Shown here one piece after another: positions 8,333-17,809 of a DNA stretch of 64,000 nucleotides (positions within the stretch are counted from its first letter, which is position 1; each line of letters begins with the position of its first letter). Origin of the DNA: Sulfitobacter albidus. GTDB taxonomy: Bacteria; Pseudomonadota; Alphaproteobacteria; Rhodobacterales; Rhodobacteraceae. The stretch covers positions 2,290,501 through 2,354,500 of the forward strand of contig NZ_CP073581.1 of NCBI RefSeq assembly GCF_018200035.1. Reading direction: 5' to 3'. The translations under genes were made by a program, and so were the position numbers. A model generated the notes under the pieces. The model was not told the origin of the DNA, did not search any database, and saw nothing but the letters and a program-made list of their open reading frames with translations.

Positions 8333-10006
<1,674 letters not shown>

Positions 10007-10060
10007 TCACGGTCGGGCTTTTGCCCGCAGGGTGCACCGTCACGGCGCACCGGTCCCCTC

Positions 10061-10348
10061 TCAGGAGAGGATCCCCATGATGTCGCTTTCTTTCATCATC
10101 AGCATTTCCACACCGTCGACGGTGACCTCGGTGCCCGACCATTTGCCGAACAGGATCTTGTCGCCTGCCTTGACGGCCGGTGCGATCAGCTCGCCGCTGT
10201 CCTTGCGCGCGCCGTCGCCAACGGCGACCACTTCGCCTTCGGAGGGTTTCTCTTTTGCAGTGTCGGGGATAATCAGCCCGCCTGCGGTTTTCTCTTCGCT
10301 TTCAGTGCGCTTTACCAGCACGCGGTCGTGAAGCGGTTTCAATGCCAT
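10061..10348 (-). CDS. groES: Co-chaperonin GroES
   Basis: A 95-residue GroES that caps the GroEL ring. Diagnostic stretches are the start [13 protein letters not shown], the mobile loop [15 protein letters not shown] (about residues 21-35) and [12 protein letters not shown]. The start is supported by an AAGGAG-like site upstream. It is first in groESL. The upstream region holds a sigma-70-like promoter immediately followed by a CIRCE operator. Confidence 0.98.
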   Translation of the reverse strand: MALKPLHDRVLVKRTESEEKTAGGLIIPDTAKEKPSEGEVVAVGDGARKDSGELIAPAVKAGDKILFGKWSGTEVTVDGVEMLMMKESDIMGILS

Positions 10349-10415
10349 CTTTGTAGCTCCTTAACGCTCAAAGTTTCTCTCCCAGAGGTCGGCGCCGCGC
10401 TCGGCGATCCGACCG

Positions 10416-10442
10416 TTATCACTCAGGGGTGTCGAGTGCTAA
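10416..10442 (-). promoter_or_regulatory. CIRCE operator (HrcA-binding) of groESL
   Basis: TTATCACTC (10416-10424), a 9-base spacer and GAGTGCTAA (10434-10442) match the CIRCE consensus TTAGCACTC-N9-GAGTGCTAA with a single mismatch in one arm. HrcA repressor binds this element at normal temperature. It lies just downstream of the -10 element, where bound HrcA would block transcription. Confidence 0.92.
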
Positions 10443-10449
10443 CGGCGCA

Positions 10450-10478
10450 TAGCTAGGCAGGGCGCGACAATGAGTCAA
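10450..10478 (-). promoter_or_regulatory. Sigma-70-like promoter of groESL
   Basis: On the minus strand TTGACT (10473-10478) and TAGCTA (10450-10455) are separated by 17 bases, and the CIRCE element follows at about +1. I see no good RpoH-type promoter here, so heat induction may act mainly through HrcA. Confidence 0.7.
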
Positions 10479-10556
10479 CAAGCCGAGCGCAAAAATTTGC
10501 CCCATTCCGGGGGTTGAACTGCGCTAGGGTGGATCAGGTTTTACAAGAGGTGCGAT

Positions 10557-11537
10557 ATGCGGTGGATTTTCGGAATTCTGGTGGCGCTCATGCCCGGTGT
10601 GGTGAGTGCTGCCTGCACCGGCACCGACCTGCGCGCAGGGCTGTCAGACGCGGAGCGGGCCGAGGTTGCGGCCACGGTGGCGGCAACGCCCTACCCCACA
10701 GGTAATATCTGGCGCGCCACGCGCGGCGATCAAACCCTGCATCTGATCGGCACCCTGCACATCGCCGACGCCCGGCTTGACGCAATCGCCGCGCGGCTCG
10801 CCCCCGTGGTGGGCGAGGCCGATCTGCTGCTGGTCGAGGCCGACGCGCAGGCCCAGGCGCAGCTGGAAAGCGCGATAGCGAACGATCCGACGCTGGTTTT
10901 TCTCAGCGGGCCGACCCTGCTGGACCGGATGAGCGATCGCGAATGGCGCGACATCGCCAGCGCCGCAAACGCGCGGGGCATTCCTGCGTTCATGGCGGCC
11001 AAATTCCAGCCCTGGTATCTCAGTCTCATCCTGTCGATGGCGCCCTGTGTGCTGCAATCCATGCAGACCGGCGCGGAGGGGCTGGACGCCGCATTGGAGG
11101 ATGCGGCCGTGGCCGCCGGCACCCCCGTGCGCGCGCTTGAACCCTACGACACCGTCTTCAGACTTTTCAACGAGGATCCGATGGACGAACAGCTCGATAT
11201 GCTGCGTCTGGGCGGCATCCCCGTGGATGCGGCAAACGACGCCCATGTCACGCTCGTTGCGCAATATCTTGACGGCGCGCTGGCCGAGGCGCTCGCGACC
11301 TCGCGTGTGGTCGGGCGGCGCCACGTCGATCTGCCGCCGTCAGACTACGACGCCCTTTTCGATGAAACGATGACGCGGATACTCGACCAGCGCAATGTCG
11401 CGTGGATGGCGCCGATCGCCCAGGCCGATGCCACGCGCATCGTGATCGCCGTTGGCGCCCTGCATCTGATCGGAGAGCGCGGTCTGCTGAACCTGCTGGT
11501 GCAAGAGGGCTATACCCTCGAACGGTTGCCCCTCTAG
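10557..11537 (+). CDS. TraB/GumN family protein
   Basis: A 326-residue exported protein with a signal peptide (residues 1-18, ending VVSA). The family signature is present at both ends: HLIGTLHIAD early, and VGALHLIGERGLLNLL near the C-terminus, with paired GxLH motifs thought to bind metal in Tiki/TraB proteases. Eukaryotic Tiki proteins are metalloproteases; the bacterial role is not settled. The stop codon overlaps that of the convergent DUF2161 gene. Confidence 0.85.
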   Translation: MRWIFGILVALMPGVVSAACTGTDLRAGLSDAERAEVAATVAATPYPTGNIWRATRGDQTLHLIGTLHIADARLDAIAARLAPVVGEADLLLVEADAQAQAQLESAIANDPTLVFLSGPTLLDRMSDREWRDIASAANARGIPAFMAAKFQPWYLSLILSMAPCVLQSMQTGAEGLDAALEDAAVAAGTPVRALEPYDTVFRLFNEDPMDEQLDMLRLGGIPVDAANDAHVTLVAQYLDGALAEALATSRVVGRRHVDLPPSDYDALFDETMTRILDQRNVAWMAPIAQADATRIVIAVGALHLIGERGLLNLLVQEGYTLERLPL

Positions 11538-12210
11538 GCGCCCAGCACCCGCGACGCGGTGGCGACGGCCTCTGCGCCCGCGGGGTAAGCCCGTAGACGC
11601 CCTTATCGACCTTTTCGAACCAGCCGTAGTGATTGTCGCGCATCATCGTCGTGGCGCGCGCGACCCCGGTCTCGCGCTTGGCATCGGCGCCCTTGCTGGC
11701 GCCGACTTCGTAGAGATAGACGGCCAGCTTCAACGCGTCCTGCCGGTAGGCGGTGACAAGCCCCGCGCGCGTCTGGCCACCGTCGTTCGGATCGCCCTGA
11801 CGGCGCGCGAACTCCCGCAAAAGCTGCGCACGCTTGCGCGGTTGTTTGCGTGGGGCGTAAGGGCCGGGATCGCAGTGCACCTCGACCAACCCGTCGCTGA
11901 GCCGCACGGTAATCAGCCCCAGACCCAGCCGCCGGGCCATCGCCACATTGGATTTCAGCGCCTTGGCAAAGCGTTTGCCGGGGCCGCGTGCGACGGCCAT
12001 ATAGACGTCCTCGGATACCTTGAGCCGGTCAATGCACTGGTGAAACAGGGCCAGCGAGAACCCGAGCTTCAGTTCCACCACCAGCGGCCCCTCGCCGCCG
12101 CGCACAGCCACCACATCCGCCGCGCCCACCTCGGATTTCACGGTATATCCCTGATCTTCGAGGTAGGCCTTGATCGGCGGGTAAAGGTCGGTCTCGCGCG
12201 GCGTGCTCAT
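11534..12210 (-). CDS. DUF2161 domain protein, frameshifted near the C-terminus
   Basis: The first 208 or so residues match DUF2161, a PD-(D/E)xK-like family: ETDLYPPIKAYLEDQGY, then VVELKLGFSLALFHQCIDRL with the nuclease-fold E-x-K. The family's C-terminal wHTH-like part follows (YGWFEKVDKGVYGLTP). After GLTP the frame slips at the G run 11582-11585, four G where five would continue the protein. With one extra base the product ends AGAEAVATASRVLGA at 11534, 225 residues in all. As read, the frame instead runs on to 11248 inside the TraB gene. A sequence error in the run is the simplest explanation. Its function is unknown. Confidence 0.8.
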
Positions 12211-12264
12211 GGGCGCGAGGCTAACACCATTTCCACAGGCCGGGAATCCCTCTAGCGTGGCGGC

Positions 12265-12617
12265 ATGACCCGCGACGAGCTTTGCCAGTTTTGCGCCAGC
12301 CTGCCCCACGCGACCCATGTGGTGCAGTGGGGCGGTGCGGATGTCTACAAGGTGGGCGGCAAGCTTTTTGCCGTTGTGGGCATGGCGGGGGTGAGGCCAG
12401 CGTGACGTTCAAAGCCTCCGACATGGCGTTCGAGATCCTGTCCGACAGCCCCGGCCTGCGGCCTGCCCCCTACATGGCGTCGCGCGGGCTGAAATGGATC
12501 CAGCACTACGCCGAACCGGGATTGAGCGACGACAGCCTGCGCGATCACATCCGCGCGTCCTACGATATGGTCGCGGCGAAACTGACCCGGAAGACGCGCG
12601 CGGCGCTTGGCCTCTAG
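12265..12617 (+). pseudogene. MmcQ/YjbR family protein, interrupted by a one-base frameshift
   Basis: Two adjacent frames together encode a complete YjbR-type protein of about 117 residues. The first gives MTRDELCQFCASLPHATHVV through KVGGKLFAVVGMAG. The second continues GEASVTFKASDMAFEIL and RPAPYMASRGLKW to the stop at 12617. The break is at the G run 12387-12391, which has five G where six would restore the frame. YjbR proteins have a double-stranded DNA-binding-like fold and unknown function. Three other genes in this window break in the same way, so I think an undercalled homopolymer is more likely than real loss. Confidence 0.75.
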
Positions 12618-12631
12618 CACGACGGTCGCCA

Positions 12632-12679
12632 CAAACTTTCGTGCGAAAGTTTGGGCCCAAATCCTGCAGGCAGGATTTG
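12632..12679. repeat. Double stem-loop element, copy 2
   Basis: Hairpin 1 has arms CAAACTTTCG (12632-12641) and CGAAAGTTTG (12644-12653). Hairpin 2 has arms CAAATCCTGC (12658-12667) and GCAGGATTTG (12670-12679). They are joined by GGCC. Both are perfect 10-bp arms. The element follows the YjbR gene and precedes the pyrophosphatase gene; see copies at 1250 and 20324. Confidence 0.8.
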
Positions 12680-12755
12680 CTCCGCGCGCCCCGTGACACC
12701 GGGTGCTTTCCTGATATAACGCGCGCAAATCAGATCAGCGCAAAGGACCCGCACC

Positions 12756-13676
12756 ATGAGCACGCTCGTATTCGGCCACAAATCCCCCGACACCGACAGC
12801 ACCGGCAGCCCGATCATCTGGGCATGGTATCTCAATCAAATCAAGGGGATCGACGCCGCCCCCGCGCTGCTGGGCGAGCCCAATACCGAAGCGGCTTTCA
12901 TGCTGGATCACTGGAAGCTCGACAAGCCGCAGATCATCGAGGGGGTCAGCGCGGGCCAGGACGTGGTGATCGTGGACACCAACAACCCCGCGGAGTTGCC
13001 CGACGACATCAATGCCGCCAACATCACCGGCATCATCGACCACCACAAGCTGGTCGGCGGGCTGGAAACCGCGGGCCCCATCGAGATCCGGATCGAGCCC
13101 GTGGCCTGCACCGCCACCATCATGTGGAAGATGATCGGCAAGGACATGGCGCAGATGCCCACGGAAGTGAAAGGCGCGATGCTGACCTGCATCCTGTCGG
13201 ACACGCTTGAGTTCCGCTCCCCCACCACCACGCAGGAAGACAAGGCGATTGCCTGGTCGCTGGCAGAGGATCTGGGCATCGACATCCCGACCTATGCCGC
13301 GCAAATGTTTGCCGCAAAATCAGATGTTTCCGCCTTTTCCGAGGCAGAGCTGCTGCGCATGGACAGCAAGGAATACGCGGTCGACGGCAAGCAATTCCGC
13401 GTCTCCGTGCTTGAGACGACCTCCCCCGAGCAGGTGCTGGCGCGCAAGGCGCAGTTGATGGCCGCGATGCCCGGCGTGGCCGAGGAAGACGGCGCCGATC
13501 AGGTGCTTTTGTTCGTCGTCGATATCCTGAACGAAGAGGCCACGATGCTGATCCCCAACGATCTGACCAAGACCGTGGCGGAGAAGTCCTTTGGCGCGTC
13601 GGTGAGCGGCGATCAGGTCGTTCTGCCCGGCATCATGAGCCGTAAAAAGCAGATCATTCCCAACCTCAAGGTCTGA
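12756..13676 (+). CDS. ppaC: Manganese-dependent (family II) inorganic pyrophosphatase
   Basis: A 306-residue DHH-superfamily enzyme that hydrolyses pyrophosphate, pulling biosynthetic reactions forward. Motif residues are GHKSPDTDS (7-15), VIVDTNNP, the DHHK metal motif in GIIDHHKL, and the C-terminal SRKKQIIP that binds phosphate in the DHHA2 domain. Length is normal for the family and there are no CBS domains. A strong terminator follows. The upstream gap holds double stem-loop copy 2. Confidence 0.96.
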   Translation: MSTLVFGHKSPDTDSTGSPIIWAWYLNQIKGIDAAPALLGEPNTEAAFMLDHWKLDKPQIIEGVSAGQDVVIVDTNNPAELPDDINAANITGIIDHHKLVGGLETAGPIEIRIEPVACTATIMWKMIGKDMAQMPTEVKGAMLTCILSDTLEFRSPTTTQEDKAIAWSLAEDLGIDIPTYAAQMFAAKSDVSAFSEAELLRMDSKEYAVDGKQFRVSVLETTSPEQVLARKAQLMAAMPGVAEEDGADQVLLFVVDILNEEATMLIPNDLTKTVAEKSFGASVSGDQVVLPGIMSRKKQIIPNLKV

Positions 13677-13696
13677 CGGCCTGCGCCCGATGGATG

Positions 13697-13726
13697 AAAA
13701 AGCCCCTCCGCCCGTGAGGGGCTTTT
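13697..13726. terminator. Bidirectional rho-independent terminator after ppaC
   Basis: AAAAAGCCCCTC (13697-13708) pairs with GAGGGGCTTTTT (13715-13726) around a short CG-rich loop. The T-run follows the stem for rightward transcription, 20 bases after the ppaC stop. Confidence 0.92.
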
Positions 13727-13741
13727 TGCGTCAAAACACAG

Positions 13742-13780
13742 GTACACCGCGCGTACACACACTGTGCACCGCACGTGCAC
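13742..13780. promoter_or_regulatory. Four GTRCAC sites phased at exactly 11 bp
   Basis: GTACAC at 13742 and 13753, and GTGCAC at 13764 and 13775, form a tandem series with an 11-base period, one turn of the helix. A further GTACAC lies at 13818. The array sits between the ppaC terminator and the HAD hydrolase gene starting at 13843. All sites would face the same side of the DNA, as expected for cooperative regulator binding. I do not recognise the regulator. Confidence 0.5.
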
Positions 13781-13842
13781 CGTTTTGCATATCGCCCGAC
13801 AATCGCCTAAGCCGCCCGTACACCCCAACAGGAGCGCCCGCC

Positions 13843-14715
13843 ATGAGCCGCATCATTCCCGCCCTCGCCGAGATTTCCGCCCCCTACGCCGCGCTCTTTG
13901 TCGATCTGTGGGGCTGCGTGCACAACGGGGTCACGGCGATCCCCTCGGCGGTGGCGGCGTTGCAGGCCTACCGGCGCGCGGGCGGCATCGTGATCCTCGT
14001 CACCAACTCGCCGCGCCCGCGCAAGGGCGTGGAAAAGCAGCTGGTGCATTTTGGCGTGCCCAAGGACGCCTACGACGATATCGCCACCTCGGGCGATTCG
14101 GCGCGGGCGGCGATGTATCGCGGCGTGGTGGGCACGCGGGTCTGGCATTATGGCCCCGTGACGGACAGCCGGTTTTTCGATCCACTGTCGATCCTCGACA
14201 ACCCGGTTGAGATCACCCGCGTGCCGCTCGACGAGGCCTCCGGCATCGTGTGCACAGGCCCGTTTGACGCAGGCGCCGACCCCGAGACGTGGCGCTCGGA
14301 TCTGGAGCGCGCGCTGGCGCGCAACCTCAAGCTGCTGTGCGCCAATCCTGACATCGTGGTGGACCGGGGCGATATCCGCGAATGGTGCGCGGGTGCGGTG
14401 GCCAAGATGTATACGGAGATGGGCGGTGAAAGCCTGTATTTCGGCAAACCCCACGCGCCGATCTACGATCTGGCGCGGCGTCGCCTGCACGCGCTGGGCA
14501 ATGAGATTACCGATGACCGCATCCTCGCCATCGGCGACGGTATCCTGACGGACGTCAAAGGCGGGATCGACGAGGGCATCGACACGCTGTTCATCTCGGG
14601 CGGGCTGGCGGCGGCAGAGACGCGCACGGTCGATCAGCCCGACCCGGAGGCGCTCGCCACCTATCTCAAGGCCGAGAATTCCGCACCGACCTATACCATC
14701 GGACACCTGCGGTAG
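13843..14715 (+). CDS. TIGR01459 family HAD-type hydrolase
   Basis: A 290-residue HAD-superfamily phosphatase of the NagD-like class IIA. The first motif reads ALFVDLWGCVHNGV, in which the catalytic Asp21 is followed by LWG rather than the usual DxDGTL, as is typical of TIGR01459 proteins. Motif II is LVTNSPRP, and the last motif is LAIGDGILTDVKGG with the Mg-binding acids. The substrate is unknown. The ATG at 13843 follows an AGGAG site; the open frame upstream to 13690 crosses the terminator and is not used. Confidence 0.9.
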   Translation: MSRIIPALAEISAPYAALFVDLWGCVHNGVTAIPSAVAALQAYRRAGGIVILVTNSPRPRKGVEKQLVHFGVPKDAYDDIATSGDSARAAMYRGVVGTRVWHYGPVTDSRFFDPLSILDNPVEITRVPLDEASGIVCTGPFDAGADPETWRSDLERALARNLKLLCANPDIVVDRGDIREWCAGAVAKMYTEMGGESLYFGKPHAPIYDLARRRLHALGNEITDDRILAIGDGILTDVKGGIDEGIDTLFISGGLAAAETRTVDQPDPEALATYLKAENSAPTYTIGHLR

Positions 14716-14727
14716 CGCAATTAGCGC

Positions 14728-14755
14728 TTGCTTTTCTGCGCGCGCGAAGTAATTA
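14728..14755 (+). promoter_or_regulatory. Possible promoter of the MaoC gene
   Basis: TTGCTT (14728-14733) and TAATTA (14750-14755) are 16 bases apart. They lie in an unusually AT-rich patch between the HAD and MaoC genes, 50 bases before the MaoC start. A small hairpin AACCGC/GCGGTT (14763-14778) follows in the leader. Confidence 0.35.
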
Positions 14756-14805
14756 AGTTACAAACCGCGACTGCGGTTCGTCATTTTATTACCGAGAGGT
14801 CGCAA

Positions 14806-15249
14806 ATGTTGGATAATCTTCCCCGTGGCACCATCGTCATCGAAGACATCGAAATCGGCATGTTCCGCTATATCCGCAAGGAAGTGACGGATGCCGATAT
14901 CGAGATGTTCGCGACCGTCTCGACCGACCGCAATCCGGTGCATCTGGATGACGACTATGCCCGCGACACGATCTTTCAGGGGCGCATCGCGCACGGAATG
15001 CTGACGGCGGGCCTGATCTCTGCCGTGATCGGGGAGCAGTTGCCGGGCCACGGCACCGTGTACCTTGGCCAATCGCTGAAATTCCTGCGCCCGGTGCGCC
15101 CCGGCGATGTCGTCTATGCCGAGGTGAAGGTGACGGACATCGACGCGGCCAAGCGCATCGTCAAGATGGACTGCCATTGCTCGGTCGAGGGCAAAAAGGT
15201 GCTGGTGGGCGAGGCCACGGTTCTGGCACCCTCGCGCAAGTTCGACTGA
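14806..15249 (+). CDS. MaoC-like (R)-hydratase/dehydratase
   Basis: A 147-residue single hot-dog domain of the MaoC/R-specific enoyl-CoA hydratase type. The hydratase motif is intact: Asp and His in DRNPVHLDDDYAR and the GRIAHGMLTAGLI stretch. These enzymes hydrate enoyl-CoA to (R)-3-hydroxyacyl-CoA or act in related acyl-CoA pathways. The ATG at 14806 follows GAGAGG. PhaA and PhaB genes occur elsewhere in this window (44,957-46,930), so a role in polyhydroxyalkanoate supply is possible but not shown. Confidence 0.87.
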   Translation: MLDNLPRGTIVIEDIEIGMFRYIRKEVTDADIEMFATVSTDRNPVHLDDDYARDTIFQGRIAHGMLTAGLISAVIGEQLPGHGTVYLGQSLKFLRPVRPGDVVYAEVKVTDIDAAKRIVKMDCHCSVEGKKVLVGEATVLAPSRKFD

Positions 15250-15287
15250 TCTTGCACGGCGATGCGCCTGCGTCTACCTAGGGCGCC

Positions 15288-16220
15288 ATGCGGATCATCA
15301 GCGACTATCAATTTGTGAACGACGAGGATCGCGGCGCCACGGCCGCGATCGGCAATTTCGACGGTGTGCATCTGGGCCACCGGTCGGTGATCGCCCTCGC
15401 GCAGGAGGCCGCGCCCGACGCGCCGCTGGGCGTGGTCACGTTCGAGCCGCATCCGCGCAGCTATTTCGCTCCCGACGCCCCGCCGTTCCGCCTGATGAGC
15501 GCGAGCGCGCGCGCGTCGCGTCTGGCCAAGGTGGGGGTCGAGCGGCTGTACCAGCTGCCGTTCAACGGCGCGCTGGCCTCATTGGTGCCGTTCGATTTTG
15601 CGCAGGCCGTGCTGCATGAGGGGCTGGGCCTGCGCCACGTGGTCGTGGGGGCGGATTTCTGTTTCGGCAAGGGGCGGCTGGGCACCGCCGCCGATCTGGT
15701 GGAATTCGGCGCGCAGCTGGGATTTGGCGTGACCATCGCCCCGCTGCTGGAACGCTCCGAGGCGACGGTGTCATCGACCGCGATCCGCCGCGCGCTGAGC
15801 GAGGCGCGCCCGCGCGACGCGGCGGCCATGCTGGGCCATTGGCACCGGATCGAGGGCCCCGTGATCGGCGGAGAGCAACGCGGCCGCGAGCTGGGCTATC
15901 CCACCGCCAACATGAGCATCGACGGGCTGCACCCCCCGGCCTTCGGCGTCTACGCGGTGCTGGTTGACGTGCTGGGGGGGCCGCATCAGGGCAGCTATCA
16001 CGGCGTCGCCTCGATGGGCGTGCGCCCGATGTTTGGCGAGAACAAGCCGAACCTCGAAACCTTTGTCTTTGATTTCAAAGGGGATCTGTACGGTACGCCG
16101 CTGTCGGTCGGTCTGGTCGAGCATCTGCGCGGGGAGGAGAAATTCGACAGCCTCGACGCGCTCATCACCCAGATGGACGCCGACAGCGCGCGGGCGCGTG
16201 CGATCCTGAGCGCGCTATGA
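15288..16220 (+). CDS. ribF: Bifunctional riboflavin kinase/FAD synthetase RibF
   Basis: A 310-residue enzyme making FMN and then FAD from riboflavin. The N-terminal adenylyltransferase has GNFDGVHLGH (22-31), FEPHPRSYF and the STAIRRALSE region. The C-terminal riboflavin kinase has GYPTANMSIDGLHPPAFGVYAV with the phosphate-binding PTAN. The stop overlaps the next gene by 4 bases (ATGA), so YcgN is translated from the same message. Confidence 0.96.
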   Translation: MRIISDYQFVNDEDRGATAAIGNFDGVHLGHRSVIALAQEAAPDAPLGVVTFEPHPRSYFAPDAPPFRLMSASARASRLAKVGVERLYQLPFNGALASLVPFDFAQAVLHEGLGLRHVVVGADFCFGKGRLGTAADLVEFGAQLGFGVTIAPLLERSEATVSSTAIRRALSEARPRDAAAMLGHWHRIEGPVIGGEQRGRELGYPTANMSIDGLHPPAFGVYAVLVDVLGGPHQGSYHGVASMGVRPMFGENKPNLETFVFDFKGDLYGTPLSVGLVEHLRGEEKFDSLDALITQMDADSARARAILSAL

Positions 16221-16690
16221 GCGACGATCCGATTGATCGCGCGGGGCTCAGCGCCCGGTTCTGGGAGCGCAAACCGCTCAAGAAACTGAACGCGCGGGAG
16301 TGGGAGGCGCTGTGCGACGGCTGCGGCAAATGCTGCCTGAACAAGCTGGAGGATGAGGAGACGGGGGCGGTGGCGCTCACCAATGTCGCCTGCCGCCTGC
16401 TCGACGATGCCACCTGCCGCTGCGCGCAATACGAGATCCGCCACCAATTCGTGCCCGATTGCATCAAGATGACGCCGGAAAATATCGACGATCACGCCTA
16501 TTGGATGCCCGAAACCTGCGCCTATCGACGGCTATGGAAAGGGGAGGCGCTGCCCGACTGGCACCCGCTGCTGACCGGCGATCCCGCCTCGGTCGCCGCC
16601 GCCGGTGTGTCGATGCGGGGGCGGACGGTCAGCGAGTGGGAAACCGCCTTCGAGGACTGGGAAGACCACATCATCGAGGAGCCCACATAG
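16217..16690 (+). CDS. YcgN family cysteine-cluster protein
   Basis: A 157-residue UPF0260 protein. The family's cysteines are seen in CDGCGKCCLNKLEDE, CRLLDDATCRCAQYEIR and PDCIKMT, consistent with metal binding, possibly an Fe-S cluster. The C-terminal GDPASVAAAGVSMRGR segment is also family-typical. Its function is unknown. It starts inside the ribF stop and its own stop directly abuts the aldolase start, so the three genes are tightly coupled. Confidence 0.92.
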   Translation: MSDDPIDRAGLSARFWERKPLKKLNAREWEALCDGCGKCCLNKLEDEETGAVALTNVACRLLDDATCRCAQYEIRHQFVPDCIKMTPENIDDHAYWMPETCAYRRLWKGEALPDWHPLLTGDPASVAAAGVSMRGRTVSEWETAFEDWEDHIIEEPT

Positions 16691-17725
16691 ATGTTTTTCG
16701 CCTCGGACAACGCGGGCCCGGTGCATCCGCAGATCATGGAACGCCTCAGCCGCGCCAACGAGGGCCACGCCATGCCCTACGGCAAGGATGCGGTTATGGA
16801 CGAGGTCCGCGACCGCCTGCGCGCGGTGTTCGAGGCGCCGGAGGCGGCGGTCTATCTGGTGGCCACCGGCACGGCGGCCAATGCGCTGGCGCTCGCCTGC
16901 TATACGCAGCCCTGGCAGACCGTCTTTTGCGCGGCCGTCAGCCATATCGAACAGGACGAGTGCAACGCGCCGGAGTTCTATTCCGGCGGGGCAAAGCTCA
17001 CCCTCATCGACACCGACAACAAGATGACGCCAGAGGCGCTCCAAGCCGCCCTCGACGCGCGTCTGGATGGCAACGTGCACGCCGCACAGGCGGGCCCGGT
17101 GTCGATCACGCAAGTCACCGAACGCGGCTCGGTGCATACGCTGGACGAGCTGCGCGCGCTCACCGCGGTGGCCAAATCCCGCGCCCTACCCGTTCATCTG
17201 GACGGTGCGCGCTTCGCCAATGCGCAGGCGGCCCTCGGCTGCAGCGCAGCGGAGATGACGTGGAAATCCGGCGTTGATGTGGTCAGCTTCGGCGGCACGA
17301 AAAACGGCTGCATGGGGGTCGAGGCGGTGGTCTTCTTTGACCCCGAAAAAGCGTGGGAGTTCGAGCTCAGACGCAAACGCGCCGCGCATCTCTTTTCCAA
17401 GCACCGCTACCTGTCGGCGCAAATGGCGGGCTATCTTGAAAACGATCTCTGGCTCGACATGGCCCACCGCGCAAACGCAAATGCGGCGCGCCTTGCGGGT
17501 GGGCTGCGCCACAAAGGCGCCACGCTGCTGCACAAACCAGACGCAAACATGATCTTTGCCAGCTTTCCGCGCGCCACACACCAACGGCTGCACGCGGCGG
17601 GCGCCAGATACTACGCGATGGGCGATGTGCAGACCGGCCCGGCAGAAGGCCCCCTCCCCGCGCGCCTCGTCTGCGACTGGTCGATGACGGACGCCGGGAT
17701 CGACCAATTCCTCAGCCACTTCTAG
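16691..17725 (+). CDS. Threonine aldolase family protein (low-specificity beta-eliminating/aldol lyase)
   Basis: A 344-residue fold-type I PLP enzyme cleaving L-threonine or allo-threonine to glycine and acetaldehyde, judging by family. Motifs: FASDNAGPVHPQ at the N-terminus, the PYGKD loop, the cofactor-stacking His in SHIEQDE, the Asp-Gly-Ala-Arg HLDGARFANA, and the PLP lysine in FGGTKNGCMG. The ATG immediately follows the YcgN stop, so it belongs to the ribF-YcgN operon. An intergenic element shared with 2927-2964 lies downstream. Confidence 0.9.
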   Translation: MFFASDNAGPVHPQIMERLSRANEGHAMPYGKDAVMDEVRDRLRAVFEAPEAAVYLVATGTAANALALACYTQPWQTVFCAAVSHIEQDECNAPEFYSGGAKLTLIDTDNKMTPEALQAALDARLDGNVHAAQAGPVSITQVTERGSVHTLDELRALTAVAKSRALPVHLDGARFANAQAALGCSAAEMTWKSGVDVVSFGGTKNGCMGVEAVVFFDPEKAWEFELRRKRAAHLFSKHRYLSAQMAGYLENDLWLDMAHRANANAARLAGGLRHKGATLLHKPDANMIFASFPRATHQRLHAAGARYYAMGDVQTGPAEGPLPARLVCDWSMTDAGIDQFLSHF

Positions 17726-17744
17726 AGGCACCGTGCGGGATGGG

Positions 17745-17784
17745 GCGCCACCCCTCCCCTGCACCCTTTCAAAAATACCTGAAA
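17745..17784. repeat. Short conserved intergenic element, copy B
   Basis: GCGCCACCCC, TGCACCCTTT and AAAAATACCTGAAA occur in the same order and spacing as at 2927-2964. Like that copy, this lies between convergent genes, the aldolase and the alpha/beta hydrolase. Confidence 0.5.
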
Positions 17785-17809
17785 CCCGACGCCCGCCGCA
17801 CCCACGCTG

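Noticed and set aside
12265..12402. A short separate gene for the first half of YjbR
   Set aside because: It matches only the N-terminal half of the family and ends where the second half starts in another frame, so it is one broken gene.
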